IMG/VR virus record: IMGVR_UViG_3300029922_000013
Coordinates: 1-64,000 of that record
DNA from: a virus
Length of the DNA stretch: 64,000 nucleotides
Reading direction: 5' to 3' (one strand)
Part shown: in pieces, positions 27,186 to 36,343 of the stretch
Numbering within the stretch: the first letter of the stretch is position 1
How the letters are laid out: each line of letters starts with the position of its first letter
Translations under genes and position numbers: made by a program
The notes under the pieces: model-generated
What the model saw: the letters and a program-made list of their open reading frames with translations, nothing else
Database searches by the model: none
What the model was told of the DNA's origin: nothing

Positions 27186-29531
27186 TTATGCCGATTGCTG
27201 TACTGCAGAAATCGCGAAAGTGATTGGGACGAAGTAGATCGCTGTGGCCAGTTTAATCTCCACACTTACCGTCATGGTAGGAGCTGCAATAGAGATTTTA
27301 GCGTTCTTGAACCCGAGTGGAGCGTCACTGCTTGCAGCAATCAACTTCAATTGGAAATAGGTTCCCATTTTTTGCGTCAAGAAAGCTGACGCAGAAGCAG
27401 CTGAAACGTCCGCCAGTGATTGACCGACGAATGCATTAGCAAAACTGAACTTCAGATCGATAGCGATAATATCCGCGTCGTAAACAGCTTGTATGCTGTT
27501 GTACACGAAATTGTTGTCGATTCCGTAAGTTGTTTGATCTGACACCCAACGAACTCCTCCAACATCAGTAAAGAGTGGAAGCAAACCGGATTCCAGAGCT
27601 TGACTGGTATCGCCTGGATCGCCATTGTTATAACCCGTAGGATCAACAATACTAATCACATTGGCATACTTATTGACAATAGCTTTATAGAATCCGCCAG
27701 CTTGCATGCCTGCCGCGACTACTGCAGCGTACCAAGGTTGGAACTGAGTTACGACACCAAATGAATTGACTTGTGTAACGGATTGGAATGCGACAGAACA
27801 ACGGAAACTTGCCAATGATTGGGCCTGAGTTTCTGCATTGACAAAAAGTCCATTGTAAGATAGAATACAAATGCGATTTTTTCCGAGGCTTGGTTCGCTA
27901 TATTCGAGACAATGACTCTTGAGGAGTGCATTTGTTGCTGCAATAGTGTAAGTCGAATCCGGAGAAGTCTGATCTGCGATGATGTCTGCGCTGGCATCTT
28001 GAGAAATCAATGGCACGATAATGTTGCAATTGATGGAACCCAAGGAGTTGATAGCGTTTGCAACGTCGGCAGCCAGAGTGGCTCCACGAGTTCCACCTGC
28101 TAAGTAAGCAGGAGAAGCCATAGGAGTTGGAAGTCCGGAAGTCGCCGTAGCAGTAAAGGACATCAATCGGCTGGTCGCCATTGCTTGAGTGAATTCGTAC
28201 AAACCCATTTTGATACGGCCTGGCTCTTCACTTGCACCCGTAGAAGCGATACCGATTGCAGAAACTGCATCCAGAGCACTCGTAGGGAGCTGAGTAGCAG
28301 GAGAAGCAACGGTTGCACTATACCCAGGTTGAGAAGAGATGAAGGAGGCGAGTTGTCCTATAGTGGTGTAATCACTCAAAGTGATACTCAGATTACCGCC
28401 TGAACCGCCAGTGACCGTGGTTGTCAATACGCCGGCTGTTATAGTGAGAGTTCCAGTAGCTCCTTGATAACCTACGCTTAGAGCAACATCAGCGCTAGCT
28501 TGAAGCGTTTCGTTAACACCAGTCGTAGCATTTGAGTCCTGAATTTCAATTTCAGGTTCTTGGGAAGAAATGTACAAATTTGGTGTAAATCCAAGGGCTG
28601 CAAGATCACCAGGAGTCGAATCGATAAGTTCGAACGATTTACCCCATCCGTTACCCCATGCAGCGGAATCTGGATTCACTGCGAGTGTCAAAGTATTCGT
28701 AGCCATTCCCATGGATGCAGTCATCGCTTCCGGAAGCAATCTGGTGAATGTCGAGAAAGTAATGGTCGTGTCTCCAGTTCCACTGACTTTGGTCAAAGTT
28801 CCGGCAGGTAGAGGAGCCCCAGTCCCAGTAGCGAACAAAGTTGTTCCGGCGACAATAGTTGCCAAAACAGTGAAGGTTTGGGTATTATTACTATAAATTG
28901 CTCCTACAGTAGCATTAGCTGCCGTAATAGTAAAGTCATAGCGATTAAGTTCGGTAACCAAATGGCCGATAGTATCGTGATCGGCAGATGTAGCTGAAAG
29001 TGTTACGGTTGTCGCAGCGGCACCATTTATACGAATGCTGAAAGAATCGCCGTTGAGAGCCGAACCAAACGCTGGAATGGTGGTTCCCGTGACAGAAGGA
29101 GCTACTTCTGCAGCTGCGGACAATATCTGATAACGATCTTGATTGCCGAGAACACCCCAGTTTAAATCGAACAAGTCTCCATAAGAAGGAGCCAAACTAG
29201 CAGTTGCCATTGTTCCGGTATTCGTTTTTACAACGTAGACCTGAGTAGCAGTTCCGGTAATGTTAGCATCGTTGGAAGGAGATGCGATGGCCATAAAAGC
29301 ATCTACGATTTGACCACTCGTAAAGTTTTGCATTACCTTACTAATTTGGTCAGGTGTGTACAAACTTTGTGCAAGAGAAACTTGCTCGTAGCTTGGTCCA
29401 CCATCAGCTTCACCCAAAAGTACTACGATACCAGATGAAGCGACACCAACGGGCTGGCTAACAACGTTATAATTAACGTAAGCGCCAGGGATAACCGTAT
29501 TTACGAAAGTCGTATTTAGTCTTTGAGCCAT
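27186..29531 (-). CDS. Tail sheath protein (781 aa)
   Basis: The N-terminus MAQRLNTTFVNTVIPGAYVN with an early GIVVLLGEADGGPSYEQV and TPDQISKVMQNFTSGQIVDA is typical of contractile tail sheath proteins. A variable beta-rich insertion spans about residues 130-470. The conserved C-terminal core contains AAVVAAGMQAGGFYKAIVNK, then VSDQTTYGIDNNFVYNSIQA, and ends with a beta strand that donates to neighbours in assembled sheaths. At 781 residues it is at the long side for sheaths because of the insertion. It is followed by the tube gene. GGGAG is upstream. Confidence 0.85.
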   Translation of the reverse strand: MAQRLNTTFVNTVIPGAYVNYNVVSQPVGVASSGIVVLLGEADGGPSYEQVSLAQSLYTPDQISKVMQNFTSGQIVDAFMAIASPSNDANITGTATQVYVVKTNTGTMATASLAPSYGDLFDLNWGVLGNQDRYQILSAAAEVAPSVTGTTIPAFGSALNGDSFSIRINGAAATTVTLSATSADHDTIGHLVTELNRYDFTITAANATVGAIYSNNTQTFTVLATIVAGTTLFATGTGAPLPAGTLTKVSGTGDTTITFSTFTRLLPEAMTASMGMATNTLTLAVNPDSAAWGNGWGKSFELIDSTPGDLAALGFTPNLYISSQEPEIEIQDSNATTGVNETLQASADVALSVGYQGATGTLTITAGVLTTTVTGGSGGNLSITLSDYTTIGQLASFISSQPGYSATVASPATQLPTSALDAVSAIGIASTGASEEPGRIKMGLYEFTQAMATSRLMSFTATATSGLPTPMASPAYLAGGTRGATLAADVANAINSLGSINCNIIVPLISQDASADIIADQTSPDSTYTIAATNALLKSHCLEYSEPSLGKNRICILSYNGLFVNAETQAQSLASFRCSVAFQSVTQVNSFGVVTQFQPWYAAVVAAGMQAGGFYKAIVNKYANVISIVDPTGYNNGDPGDTSQALESGLLPLFTDVGGVRWVSDQTTYGIDNNFVYNSIQAVYDADIIAIDLKFSFANAFVGQSLADVSAASASAFLTQKMGTYFQLKLIAASSDAPLGFKNAKISIAAPTMTVSVEIKLATAIYFVPITFAISAVQQSA

Positions 29532-29532
29532 T

Positions 29533-29835
29533 TTATTTCTCCCTATTTAAACTTTTAACGCCAAAATTCTTGAGCCCAGCTTCGAAATTTTCAGGGCTAT
29601 CGTTTTTTGTACTGACCAAGTGCAGCCACAAGATTTGTTCCATTTTTCCTGTGAGGCCATATTTTTTCTTATTTTCAGTCCAATAAACTTTAAAGGCTTG
29701 TCTTTTTTGCTTTTCTGTGAGCAACTTAGCAATATTAGTAGCCAAAGAAGCACGGTAGGCTTTCGCCTCTTCCATAGTCATATCTTCTTTTGGCTCTGTT
29801 TGTTCTAGTGAACGTTGTTGTTCTTTTTTATACAT
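29533..29835 (-). CDS. Hypothetical protein upstream of the sheath (100 aa)
   Basis: A highly charged helical protein (SLEQTEPKEDMTMEEAKAYR near the N-terminus; LTGKMEQILWLHL in the middle). It is located 1 nt upstream of the sheath ATG and 3 nt after the preceding gene. Its position suggests a role in tail assembly. No family is recognised. Confidence 0.6.
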   Translation of the reverse strand: MYKKEQQRSLEQTEPKEDMTMEEAKAYRASLATNIAKLLTEKQKRQAFKVYWTENKKKYGLTGKMEQILWLHLVSTKNDSPENFEAGLKNFGVKSLNREK

Positions 29836-29838
29836 AAG

Positions 29839-30978
29839 TTATCTCGGAAGCTTCGGTTTAATCTTGGATTGTTGTTCCATGCGAGCTACCGAATGAGCCC
29901 TAGCTGTTCCAACGTCTCCCGTCCTAACTGAAGCACCAGCTCCAGATATCCCTTCTCTAAAAGAAGGATTTGGTTTCGTTCCTACACCTTTTTCGTGTCC
30001 TGTTTCAGCTTTGTCCACGTCAGGTCTACCGTCTTGAGTAGAACGAGGTGCTGGAGCATCACTTGCTTCATGTCCGACAGCTTCAGCAGATTCTCCAGCC
30101 TTTCTCTTGGCGTGTTTTCTTTCCATGAACTTTGCTAACTTAGCAGATAGTATTTGGGTTCCCGGAATAAAAGAAGACTGTTCTCCTTCAGCTTTTTGCT
30201 GTTCAGGTTTAACGCCTTCAGCCACACAAACAGCCTCTGGACTAGTAACTTCTGGTGAATTTTGTTTGACACCTTCCACACAACGTCCAAATTTACTCTT
30301 ACCATCTGACTTAGCCATGGGTTTAGCCATAAGTTTGTGTCCTTCTTTAGCTTCAGCTTCCTTATTTTGCTTGAAGTGATCTTCTACGTCTTTTTCAACC
30401 TTTTCGCCCAATTTGGCATCAGCATCTTTATCAGGATTTTCAGCTTTGCCCATTTTTTTACCTTTGTGGGCTGCATTCTCAAAAGCTTTTTTCCCGTATT
30501 TTTTCATTCCAGCGGCGGCTGCAACAGCCGCAGGATCAGAAGCCCCACTTTTAGCTGCGCTCGCTTCAACGGCTTTAAAGCCTTCATATTTCTTTTTCAT
30601 CTCAGACTTGTCTAAGGCTGCTTTTTCTTTAGCTAACTCGCCTTTGACTTTGTCCTTAAATTCGTACGGAGGTTCCATACCATCAGGTTTGTTATTACCT
30701 TCGGCAGCTTCTTTAGGATTTCCAGAAGGAGAAATTTGCTTAGCTACTCTCGGACCGGCTGAGTCTTTTGATTTTCCAGGTTTAACTTCGTATTCACTGT
30801 AATCGCGCTCAGTGGCTTTTTGGTTGGTTTCGATTGAACCATACTTAACGCCAGGTTTGGGTGAATTCTCAGTTTCGTATTTTTTTAAAGTTTCCGATTT
30901 ATTAAGGATTTCCTGCGCCTTGGCCAGCACCATTTGGGCGACCGTTCTAGCTGAAATTGGTTTGTTGTCGTTTGCCAT
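29839..30978 (-). CDS. Charged low-complexity virion-block protein (379 aa)
   Basis: The whole protein is rich in Lys, Glu, Ala, Gly and Pro and is probably disordered, apart from an N-terminal helix (ISARTVAQMVLAKAQEILNK). Only a few aromatic residues are present. A short motif GRCVEGVKQNSPEVTSPEAV near residues 225-245 is likely to be a folded island with two Cys; it resembles short conserved motifs in phage head or scaffold proteins. It could be an internal virion protein or an assembly aid. A late box lies at 31011-31002 and CAGGGG precedes the ATG. Confidence 0.6.
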   Translation of the reverse strand: MANDNKPISARTVAQMVLAKAQEILNKSETLKKYETENSPKPGVKYGSIETNQKATERDYSEYEVKPGKSKDSAGPRVAKQISPSGNPKEAAEGNNKPDGMEPPYEFKDKVKGELAKEKAALDKSEMKKKYEGFKAVEASAAKSGASDPAAVAAAAGMKKYGKKAFENAAHKGKKMGKAENPDKDADAKLGEKVEKDVEDHFKQNKEAEAKEGHKLMAKPMAKSDGKSKFGRCVEGVKQNSPEVTSPEAVCVAEGVKPEQQKAEGEQSSFIPGTQILSAKLAKFMERKHAKRKAGESAEAVGHEASDAPAPRSTQDGRPDVDKAETGHEKGVGTKPNPSFREGISGAGASVRTGDVGTARAHSVARMEQQSKIKPKLPR

Positions 30979-31001
30979 AGTTAAACCCCTGTTATCTATC
31001 C

Positions 31002-31011
31002 TTAAAGATTA
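31002..31011 (-). promoter_or_regulatory. Candidate late promoter box
   Basis: TAATCTTTAA on the - strand, 23 nt before the ATG at 30978. No -35 at standard distance. Confidence 0.55.
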
Positions 31012-31074
31012 GTTTAGGTACTAATTCTACTATACAACTTACTGATTTTATTAACTTTTATTCTTTTAATGTTA

Positions 31075-32133
31075 TCAATCTTCATATTCATACTCTCCCT
31101 CGCAATCGGGAGTATTTGGAACCGCAGGTTCTGTCACATCTACCCCTGCATACCAGTCCTGGTCATTTTCTTGTAATGGTGGAGTATTTAAGTTAGATAT
31201 TATACGAAGACCACCAATATAACCTTTTGGATTTTCTTCTGTAACGGCTGCTGGATCTTGATCCCGTAGAAGGACTGATTCAATATTTCTGTGAAGGCCG
31301 CGAATGAATTGCTGCTGCACTTTTCCAAACATGGTGATTTGACGACAAAATATTTCTTCGCCCCCAGCGTTAGAAAAATCCGGATTAAATATGTCAGTGC
31401 TAGTTATATGAGTTTCTGCAAAACCATTATGTTCGTAGAATTCTCTATAACGCAATAATCCAAACACCACAATAGAATGAAGCCACAAAAGAGTTTGAGG
31501 ATCGTTAGTCGCTAAAGTAATATTCCAGTTTTCCTCAAACCAAGATCTCCCGAGTCTAGAAGTAAAAAATCTATACTGAGGAATTACTCCTAGTTGTGTA
31601 GAGTCTAATTCAATGCCGGGTTGTATTTGAATTTCCCCGTCAGGAGTTATTCCTTCAATAACAACTCCAGCTCCATTCGACGGATTAACTAAAACCATTC
31701 CAGGAGAAACGGGAGCTATGTCGGTCCCAACAGGAACACCTACTAAACCAGTGGAAGCATCGAAACTGATAGGAGAAAAAGGTTTAACTACGTATGGAAT
31801 AGGTTGCCCCACCCTATTGGGCATAAGGATCAAGTCTTCCTCACTTATATCACTCATGGTTCGTAAATCTTGAACCTCGTTACTACTTCCAAGTGTTAGG
31901 AATATAGCAGGAAATTTTTCTTTATCCTTAGAAAATTGTAACTGCACATTAACATTATTATTAGAGAACCATTCCTTGGCCGCTAGTATTTGTTTTTGTC
32001 CAAATTGAGATTTCAAAAAAGGATTTTGAGTAAAATCATCTAGAATGTAATCTAAAAGCCATAGGTTGGTTTTTATATCCCCTAATGTTTTTTCTAGAAT
32101 TGTTTTAAGAAGTGCGTCTGTTTGAAATATCAT
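31075..32133 (-). CDS. Neck / tail-completion structural protein (352 aa)
   Basis: The N-terminal third is helical (MIFQTDALLKTILEKTLGDI), the middle is beta-rich (VVKPFSPISFDASTGLVGVP; GVVIEGITPDGEIQIQPGIE) and the C-terminal third has RSWFEENWNITLATNDPQTL, a pattern seen in proteins that close the head or tail end of myophages. It follows the gp10-like gene and precedes the charged protein and sheath genes, the usual place of neck and tail-terminator genes. AAGGA is upstream. The exact subunit is uncertain. Confidence 0.55.
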   Translation of the reverse strand: MIFQTDALLKTILEKTLGDIKTNLWLLDYILDDFTQNPFLKSQFGQKQILAAKEWFSNNNVNVQLQFSKDKEKFPAIFLTLGSSNEVQDLRTMSDISEEDLILMPNRVGQPIPYVVKPFSPISFDASTGLVGVPVGTDIAPVSPGMVLVNPSNGAGVVIEGITPDGEIQIQPGIELDSTQLGVIPQYRFFTSRLGRSWFEENWNITLATNDPQTLLWLHSIVVFGLLRYREFYEHNGFAETHITSTDIFNPDFSNAGGEEIFCRQITMFGKVQQQFIRGLHRNIESVLLRDQDPAAVTEENPKGYIGGLRIISNLNTPPLQENDQDWYAGVDVTEPAVPNTPDCEGEYEYED

Positions 32134-32136
32134 ATA

Positions 32137-33006
32137 CTAATCCTTCCACTTAGAAATAATGTCAGGAATAATTCTAGTGTAGAATTCATTTTCTGCCCAC
32201 ATCATAGCTTCTTCCATAAATTTGTTAGCTTTGTAACCAGGATGTATAAACTTGTCCTTTGGGGCTACTCCTGTTTCAGGATTCACAATGGGACTTTCCG
32301 AAGCAGTTCTAAACGTCATGAATGAGCGTGTTACTTTTACTTTACCTTTTTTATTAAGCTTAGCGTTACCTGCAGAGTCTTTATCTATCGCTTGATAAAT
32401 TCTCATTCTTTCTAGTGGATCACTTGACCATTTGTGACTGGATTTACCACCCTTGAAATCAAATTCGTGCAGCAGCCCTTCTTTAGGATTACCGTTTTTA
32501 TCTCTTTCAACTCCGGCCCACGGCACCGTTTCTAAGCCATTAGCTTTTCTACGTTTATTCATTGCTTTGAGTTCAAATCTAACGCGATCTGTTAGGCCTT
32601 TTTCATAGCCAGTTTGAAGGCTCGGTTTCTTAGAGTGTTCAAAGGGAATTACTAGATAACGACCATTTTTGCCGTGTTTTGTGCTTTTAGAAGAAAACAA
32701 CCAAGCATCTGTTTTCATATCAGTATTAGGGGGTATACCTTCTTCAATCCAATAGGCAGATCCAGACAAAGTGACGACGCTAGTGTTGGAATCTAGATGA
32801 TCCACTCTAAGATTTTGCTCATTATCTTTTCCACGGAATACTAATTGCAAACTAGGACTTAATTTTTTTTGAGCAAGTTCTATTATATGTTGTTTAGTAG
32901 CATTAGCCAAATCTCTAACGCTTTTAGAAAGTTCTTTTTTAACTTTTTCTTGTTCGCTTTTGCAAACTTCAAGAACATCTTTAGGATCAAGTTTGAGCTT
33001 AAGCAT
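32137..33006 (-). CDS. HK97 gp10-like neck/tail-completion protein (289 aa)
   Basis: The C-terminal part SFMTFRTASESPIVNPETGV, DKFIHPGYKANKFMEEAMMW is the signature of gp10-like neck proteins (a strand with F-x-T-[AV]S-x-S, then HPG and a helix). The N-terminus is a helix pair (LEVCKSEQEKVKKELSKSVR) followed by a beta domain with YWIEEGIP, also typical. A central basic insertion of about 100 residues is unusual and lengthens it compared with ordinary gp10 proteins (110-150 residues). It likely sits at the head-tail junction. Confidence 0.7.
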   Translation of the reverse strand: MLKLKLDPKDVLEVCKSEQEKVKKELSKSVRDLANATKQHIIELAQKKLSPSLQLVFRGKDNEQNLRVDHLDSNTSVVTLSGSAYWIEEGIPPNTDMKTDAWLFSSKSTKHGKNGRYLVIPFEHSKKPSLQTGYEKGLTDRVRFELKAMNKRRKANGLETVPWAGVERDKNGNPKEGLLHEFDFKGGKSSHKWSSDPLERMRIYQAIDKDSAGNAKLNKKGKVKVTRSFMTFRTASESPIVNPETGVAPKDKFIHPGYKANKFMEEAMMWAENEFYTRIIPDIISKWKD

Positions 33007-33008
33007 AT

Positions 33009-33269
33009 TTAGCCTTTTACAGGCACTCCGCCAGGCCCCATAACGCGACCTTCTTTCATATCAATGAATCTAACCTTACCGTTAGGGTCGGTTATTTTTT
33101 TCTGACCTTTTGCGTTTACCCCACCTTCTGGTATAGGATCTTTAGCAATATGGGGAGTGCTCGCTGTAGTAGGTAGCTTTTTTATTGATCCGGCGCCAGT
33201 AGCTGAATTAGCTACCGGCTTTGAACTGTGGGGATTGAGCAGCACTCTCCGGGGCCGCTTCTTTTTCAT
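33009..33269 (-). CDS. Small basic virion-block protein overlapping the Palm-domain gene (86 aa)
   Basis: The most plausible ATG is at 33269, which gives MKKKRPRRVLLNPHSSKPVA and a 62-nt overlap with the end of the upstream gene. No good ribosome site is seen. No start codon occurs in this frame after the upstream stop, so the overlap is unavoidable; a +1 frameshift from the upstream gene is an alternative. The C-terminal half (ITDPNGKVRFIDMKEGRVMG) resembles a short phage structural peptide. It is followed 2 nt later by the gp10-like gene. Confidence 0.5.
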   Translation of the reverse strand: MKKKRPRRVLLNPHSSKPVANSATGAGSIKKLPTTASTPHIAKDPIPEGGVNAKGQKKITDPNGKVRFIDMKEGRVMGPGGVPVKG

Positions 33270-34887
33270 GGGGATGCCCGCAATTAGGGCAAGCTTCATC
33301 ACTAGGCATTTCCTCAGAACCCGGTTGTTCTTCTGGATTTTCGCTTTGGCCTTCAATCTCGTTAACTTCTTGTTCAGTCTCTCCAGAATTATCTAATCCA
33401 GCCAATGAACAAAGTTCTATCATAGCTCTTAACATACTTATACACGCATCGTATAGTTCAGGTGCTTGATCTTTAGCTTTATCCAGGATCGCTTTCTGAG
33501 ACTTAAATCCTTCCAAAGCGTGACCAACCAATTGAGTCACCTTTTCTCGTTGAATATTGTCGGCATGTTGATCCAAACCACCTTGTAAAACTTCTGAAAG
33601 GTCCGGGTCAGATCCATTTGCATCTTCCTCACTTAAACCTAAGTCACCCTGTTTTTGATTATAGTCAGCTGGACGACTTGTACCATCTGGGTCCATATCT
33701 TGCAACATCTCTTGTTGATTATCTAAGTTAGCATCGAGTAAATCTGTTGTAGTTTTAGGCTGTCCGTCATCTATAATATCTTCAAAATCTTTAGAATTGT
33801 CAAGATTTTGATCCAGCAAATCTTCAGCAGAATCCCCATGTTGATCACAAGTGCAACTTGGACAATGCTGAGCTTCACCCATAGATTCTTGCTCGTAGTT
33901 TTCGGCTTCATCTGAAGTAGAATTTTCTATAGGAATGTCAGCCTGTGGTTGTAGTTGTTCAGTATCATTATATTTCAGATCGCTTGGCTTATCGCCTTGA
34001 GGTTGAGCCATACTTTGAGGAGCAGATCCTTCGGCTTGTCCACGATAATCTTTTGGAGCAGGTTTCTTGTCCATAGGTTCTCCATCTTTAGGGTCTGGCA
34101 TTTCTTCGTTCATTTTACGATCTGATTCCTGAACATCAGTTGAGACCGCTTCGAATGTTCTAGGTTGTGCGATGAGGTTTGGTTTTTTAATAGTAGGGGG
34201 AGTAGAGTCATTTGCTTGATAAGAATTGTCTCTCTGCTTTAAATCACTATTTTTGTAACCGGAATCGTAGCCGTGGTTGTTGTCTTGTTTAGGTGGCTCA
34301 GATTCGGTAGGCTCATTTTCATTAGAGTCCGAACCTTCAGGTAAGACTTGGCCCTGAGTATTCGGGCTGTCTGGAGCTTGATTTGCCAATCCTTCTTTTA
34401 CGGATTCAGGTTCGCCAGTGTCTTCTCCGCCACCTACAACGTCTGCGATTTTCTTTCTTTCTTCTTCATGAGGATCAGAAGCGTTCCCTACAGCATCGCT
34501 AATTTCTTGTTCAACAGAATCATCGTATTGTACAATTTGATCTTTCCCACGGGACTTGGCTGCCAACAGAGCCTTACCAGCTTGTGAAATAGTTTGCCCA
34601 TAACCAATGGACAGAGTCGCTTGAACCATATCGGCATAGTTTTGTCGAAGCTGTTCTAATAAATTTACGAAATCAGATGGTGCAACAAAGCTCCCCTCAT
34701 CTCCACCACCGCTTATCCATCGTCCACCATTAGCTTCCACGAATTCTTTAATCTGATTATTTCCAGCCGTAATAAGCTGAGAAACTTGAGATACTTGATC
34801 CAGATCATCAGAAAGAATGGCTCTAGCATGACGTTTGCCAATTCCATCGCCATCGAATGCAAATACTACTTGATTCTGATTATCCAT
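33208..34887 (-). CDS. Palm-domain (mCpol/GGDEF-like) nucleotide polymerase fused to an acidic, Cys-containing tail (559 aa)
   Basis: The first 130 residues show the core of minimal CRISPR-type cyclic-nucleotide polymerases and GGDEF enzymes: VVFAFDGDGIGKRH (Asp12 and Asp14), a helix, GGRWISGGGDEGSF (GGGDE at 60-64), then ATLSIGYGQTISQAGKALLA (SIGYG at 93-97) and AKSRGKDQI (110-118). Both metal-binding sites and the lysine-containing last helix are retained, so activity is plausible. Known relatives make cyclic di- or oligonucleotides. The following 400 residues are acidic, low-complexity and Gln/Asp/Asn-rich, with CPSCTCDQHG near 340 and CPNCGHPH near the end as possible zinc sites, and a helical block near 450-500. 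It lies in the neck/connector gene block between two structural-type genes, with GAGGAG upstream. Confidence 0.7.
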   Translation of the reverse strand: MDNQNQVVFAFDGDGIGKRHARAILSDDLDQVSQVSQLITAGNNQIKEFVEANGGRWISGGGDEGSFVAPSDFVNLLEQLRQNYADMVQATLSIGYGQTISQAGKALLAAKSRGKDQIVQYDDSVEQEISDAVGNASDPHEEERKKIADVVGGGEDTGEPESVKEGLANQAPDSPNTQGQVLPEGSDSNENEPTESEPPKQDNNHGYDSGYKNSDLKQRDNSYQANDSTPPTIKKPNLIAQPRTFEAVSTDVQESDRKMNEEMPDPKDGEPMDKKPAPKDYRGQAEGSAPQSMAQPQGDKPSDLKYNDTEQLQPQADIPIENSTSDEAENYEQESMGEAQHCPSCTCDQHGDSAEDLLDQNLDNSKDFEDIIDDGQPKTTTDLLDANLDNQQEMLQDMDPDGTSRPADYNQKQGDLGLSEEDANGSDPDLSEVLQGGLDQHADNIQREKVTQLVGHALEGFKSQKAILDKAKDQAPELYDACISMLRAMIELCSLAGLDNSGETEQEVNEIEGQSENPEEQPGSEEMPSDEACPNCGHPHEKEAAPESAAQSPQFKAGS

Positions 34888-35818
34888 TTTTATTACTCCT
34901 CAGAACTTCAAGCAACATTTCAATATTTTCAGAGTTCCATGATTTAGGAAAACTAACTTTAATACCGTCTTCAGTTTTCTTTAGAAAAACTTTCTTACCC
35001 ATATCTTGACCAAAACACATACAAGCACTTACGCCAGAATCATTAAAAATAACGCCATTGCAATCGGGACAATTGATCTGCTCACTTTTTACCATTTCAA
35101 TAGAAAATTCTTTTTTTGCAAGCTTCTTTTTTCTATTTTCTACGAACTCTGCCAACTGGAGAGATTTTTTTGTAGGCTCTAAAACGATTACGGTAGGCTT
35201 TGGAGCCTCTTTAGGTTTTGCCATTTCTTTGTGCTCTTCAGTTATTTTTTTATGTTCAGCAGACAATTGATTCAATTTAGCTAAAAATAATTGTTGAACA
35301 GCGTCTCTTTGCATGAGCTTGCCGTCTATAACTTTGTTGACTAAACTATGCAAATTCATACGTTCATCAATGATACGATTAATTTCTGCTTCTTTAGTAT
35401 GATCAACTTCTGTTTCTTTATCCAGATCTTCTACGTCATAAAGTTCTAGAATTGAAAGCAGCACAAGCCCCAAGCCTGGGATAGAACGGTGCAAGAAATC
35501 TGAAATTTTAACATTGTTTTGAAGTACTTGACCTGAAAAGCTATCGCGCTCATGCTTGGTCGTAGAAACGATGGTATCTTCTTTGCCGGGAATTCTAATT
35601 TCTTTAGTATCCCCAATTTGCATGGGAGACAATTCACGAATCAAAAGACTCAACAAAGCCTTAGGTACAATTTGAAGCCCTTGATATAGATCATTCGTAT
35701 CAGTGACAGTCCGAGTTCCTTGCTTGTAAATTTCGCTTTTAGACAAGTCATTCCCTAAGGATTCTAGAAAATCCTCGCCAAGCGTTTTAATAAGGAAGTA
35801 CTCGGCATTCTTTTTCAT
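34880..35818 (-). CDS. Virion-block protein with C-terminal zinc motif (312 aa)
   Basis: The protein is mostly helical, with a beta-rich part near residues 65-105 (IGDTKEIRIPGKEDTIVSTT). The C-terminal region has CPDCNGVIFNDSGVSACMCF, a CxxC-x11-CxC zinc-type motif. The end overlaps the Palm-domain gene by 8 nt, so the two are coupled. No recognised family; possibly a head or neck protein or the functional partner of the Palm-domain protein. Confidence 0.6.
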   Translation of the reverse strand: MKKNAEYFLIKTLGEDFLESLGNDLSKSEIYKQGTRTVTDTNDLYQGLQIVPKALLSLLIRELSPMQIGDTKEIRIPGKEDTIVSTTKHERDSFSGQVLQNNVKISDFLHRSIPGLGLVLLSILELYDVEDLDKETEVDHTKEAEINRIIDERMNLHSLVNKVIDGKLMQRDAVQQLFLAKLNQLSAEHKKITEEHKEMAKPKEAPKPTVIVLEPTKKSLQLAEFVENRKKKLAKKEFSIEMVKSEQINCPDCNGVIFNDSGVSACMCFGQDMGKKVFLKKTEDGIKVSFPKSWNSENIEMLLEVLRSNKNG

Positions 35819-35821
35819 ATA

Positions 35822-36289
35822 TTAAGGGATCATGCTGCTGGTCATGGCGACAGCAACAGGTTGAATACTTGAGTTATCGTTAATCAAATAAACTAGTAAA
35901 CTAGAAGAACTAGAAATTACCCAATTAGAGTAGCCCCCTGCAAAGTAGGACCAGGAATTTGGCATACAAGGAAGACCCACTCTGCCAGAAGAATCGGTAG
36001 CGCCTGCAGCTAGCGCAGTCACGGTGCCGTCGGTACCAAAGGTGATAGCAGCGACGGTTCCAGAGTTGTTGTAGACAGCCAGGTTGCGTCCAGCATTAGG
36101 AAGAGGATAGGCAGACGAAGGATTGGTGGTATACCCGTTACCTACGCCTGGAACAGGAAGAGGAAGCAAATGACGGCCAACCTCAGCAGTTTTGTTAGCA
36201 CCCGCCGCATTGTTGTAAGTATTATTGGCTATGGCCCCAGTGTCTTGGGTGTCAAATCCTTGAATATTACGTTTTTTAATCTCAGCCAT
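35822..36289 (-). CDS. Small virion structural protein (155 aa)
   Basis: The protein is Ala/Gly/Ser/Asn-rich, without cysteine clusters, and beta-rich (RNLAVYNNSGTVAAITFGTD; SYFAGGYSNWVISSSSSLLV). This composition fits a head decoration or head-fibre protein. A late box lies at 36336-36327 and AAGGAAAA precedes the ATG. Confidence 0.6.
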   Translation of the reverse strand: MAEIKKRNIQGFDTQDTGAIANNTYNNAAGANKTAEVGRHLLPLPVPGVGNGYTTNPSSAYPLPNAGRNLAVYNNSGTVAAITFGTDGTVTALAAGATDSSGRVGLPCMPNSWSYFAGGYSNWVISSSSSLLVYLINDNSSIQPVAVAMTSSMIP

Positions 36290-36326
36290 GTTATTGTTTT
36301 CCTTATCTTTTTATCTAATCCTATAG

Positions 36327-36336
36327 GTAAAGATTA
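36327..36336 (-). promoter_or_regulatory. Candidate late promoter box
   Basis: TAATCTTTAC on the - strand, 37 nt before the ATG at 36289. Confidence 0.5.
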
Positions 36337-36343
36337 CTCGTTA

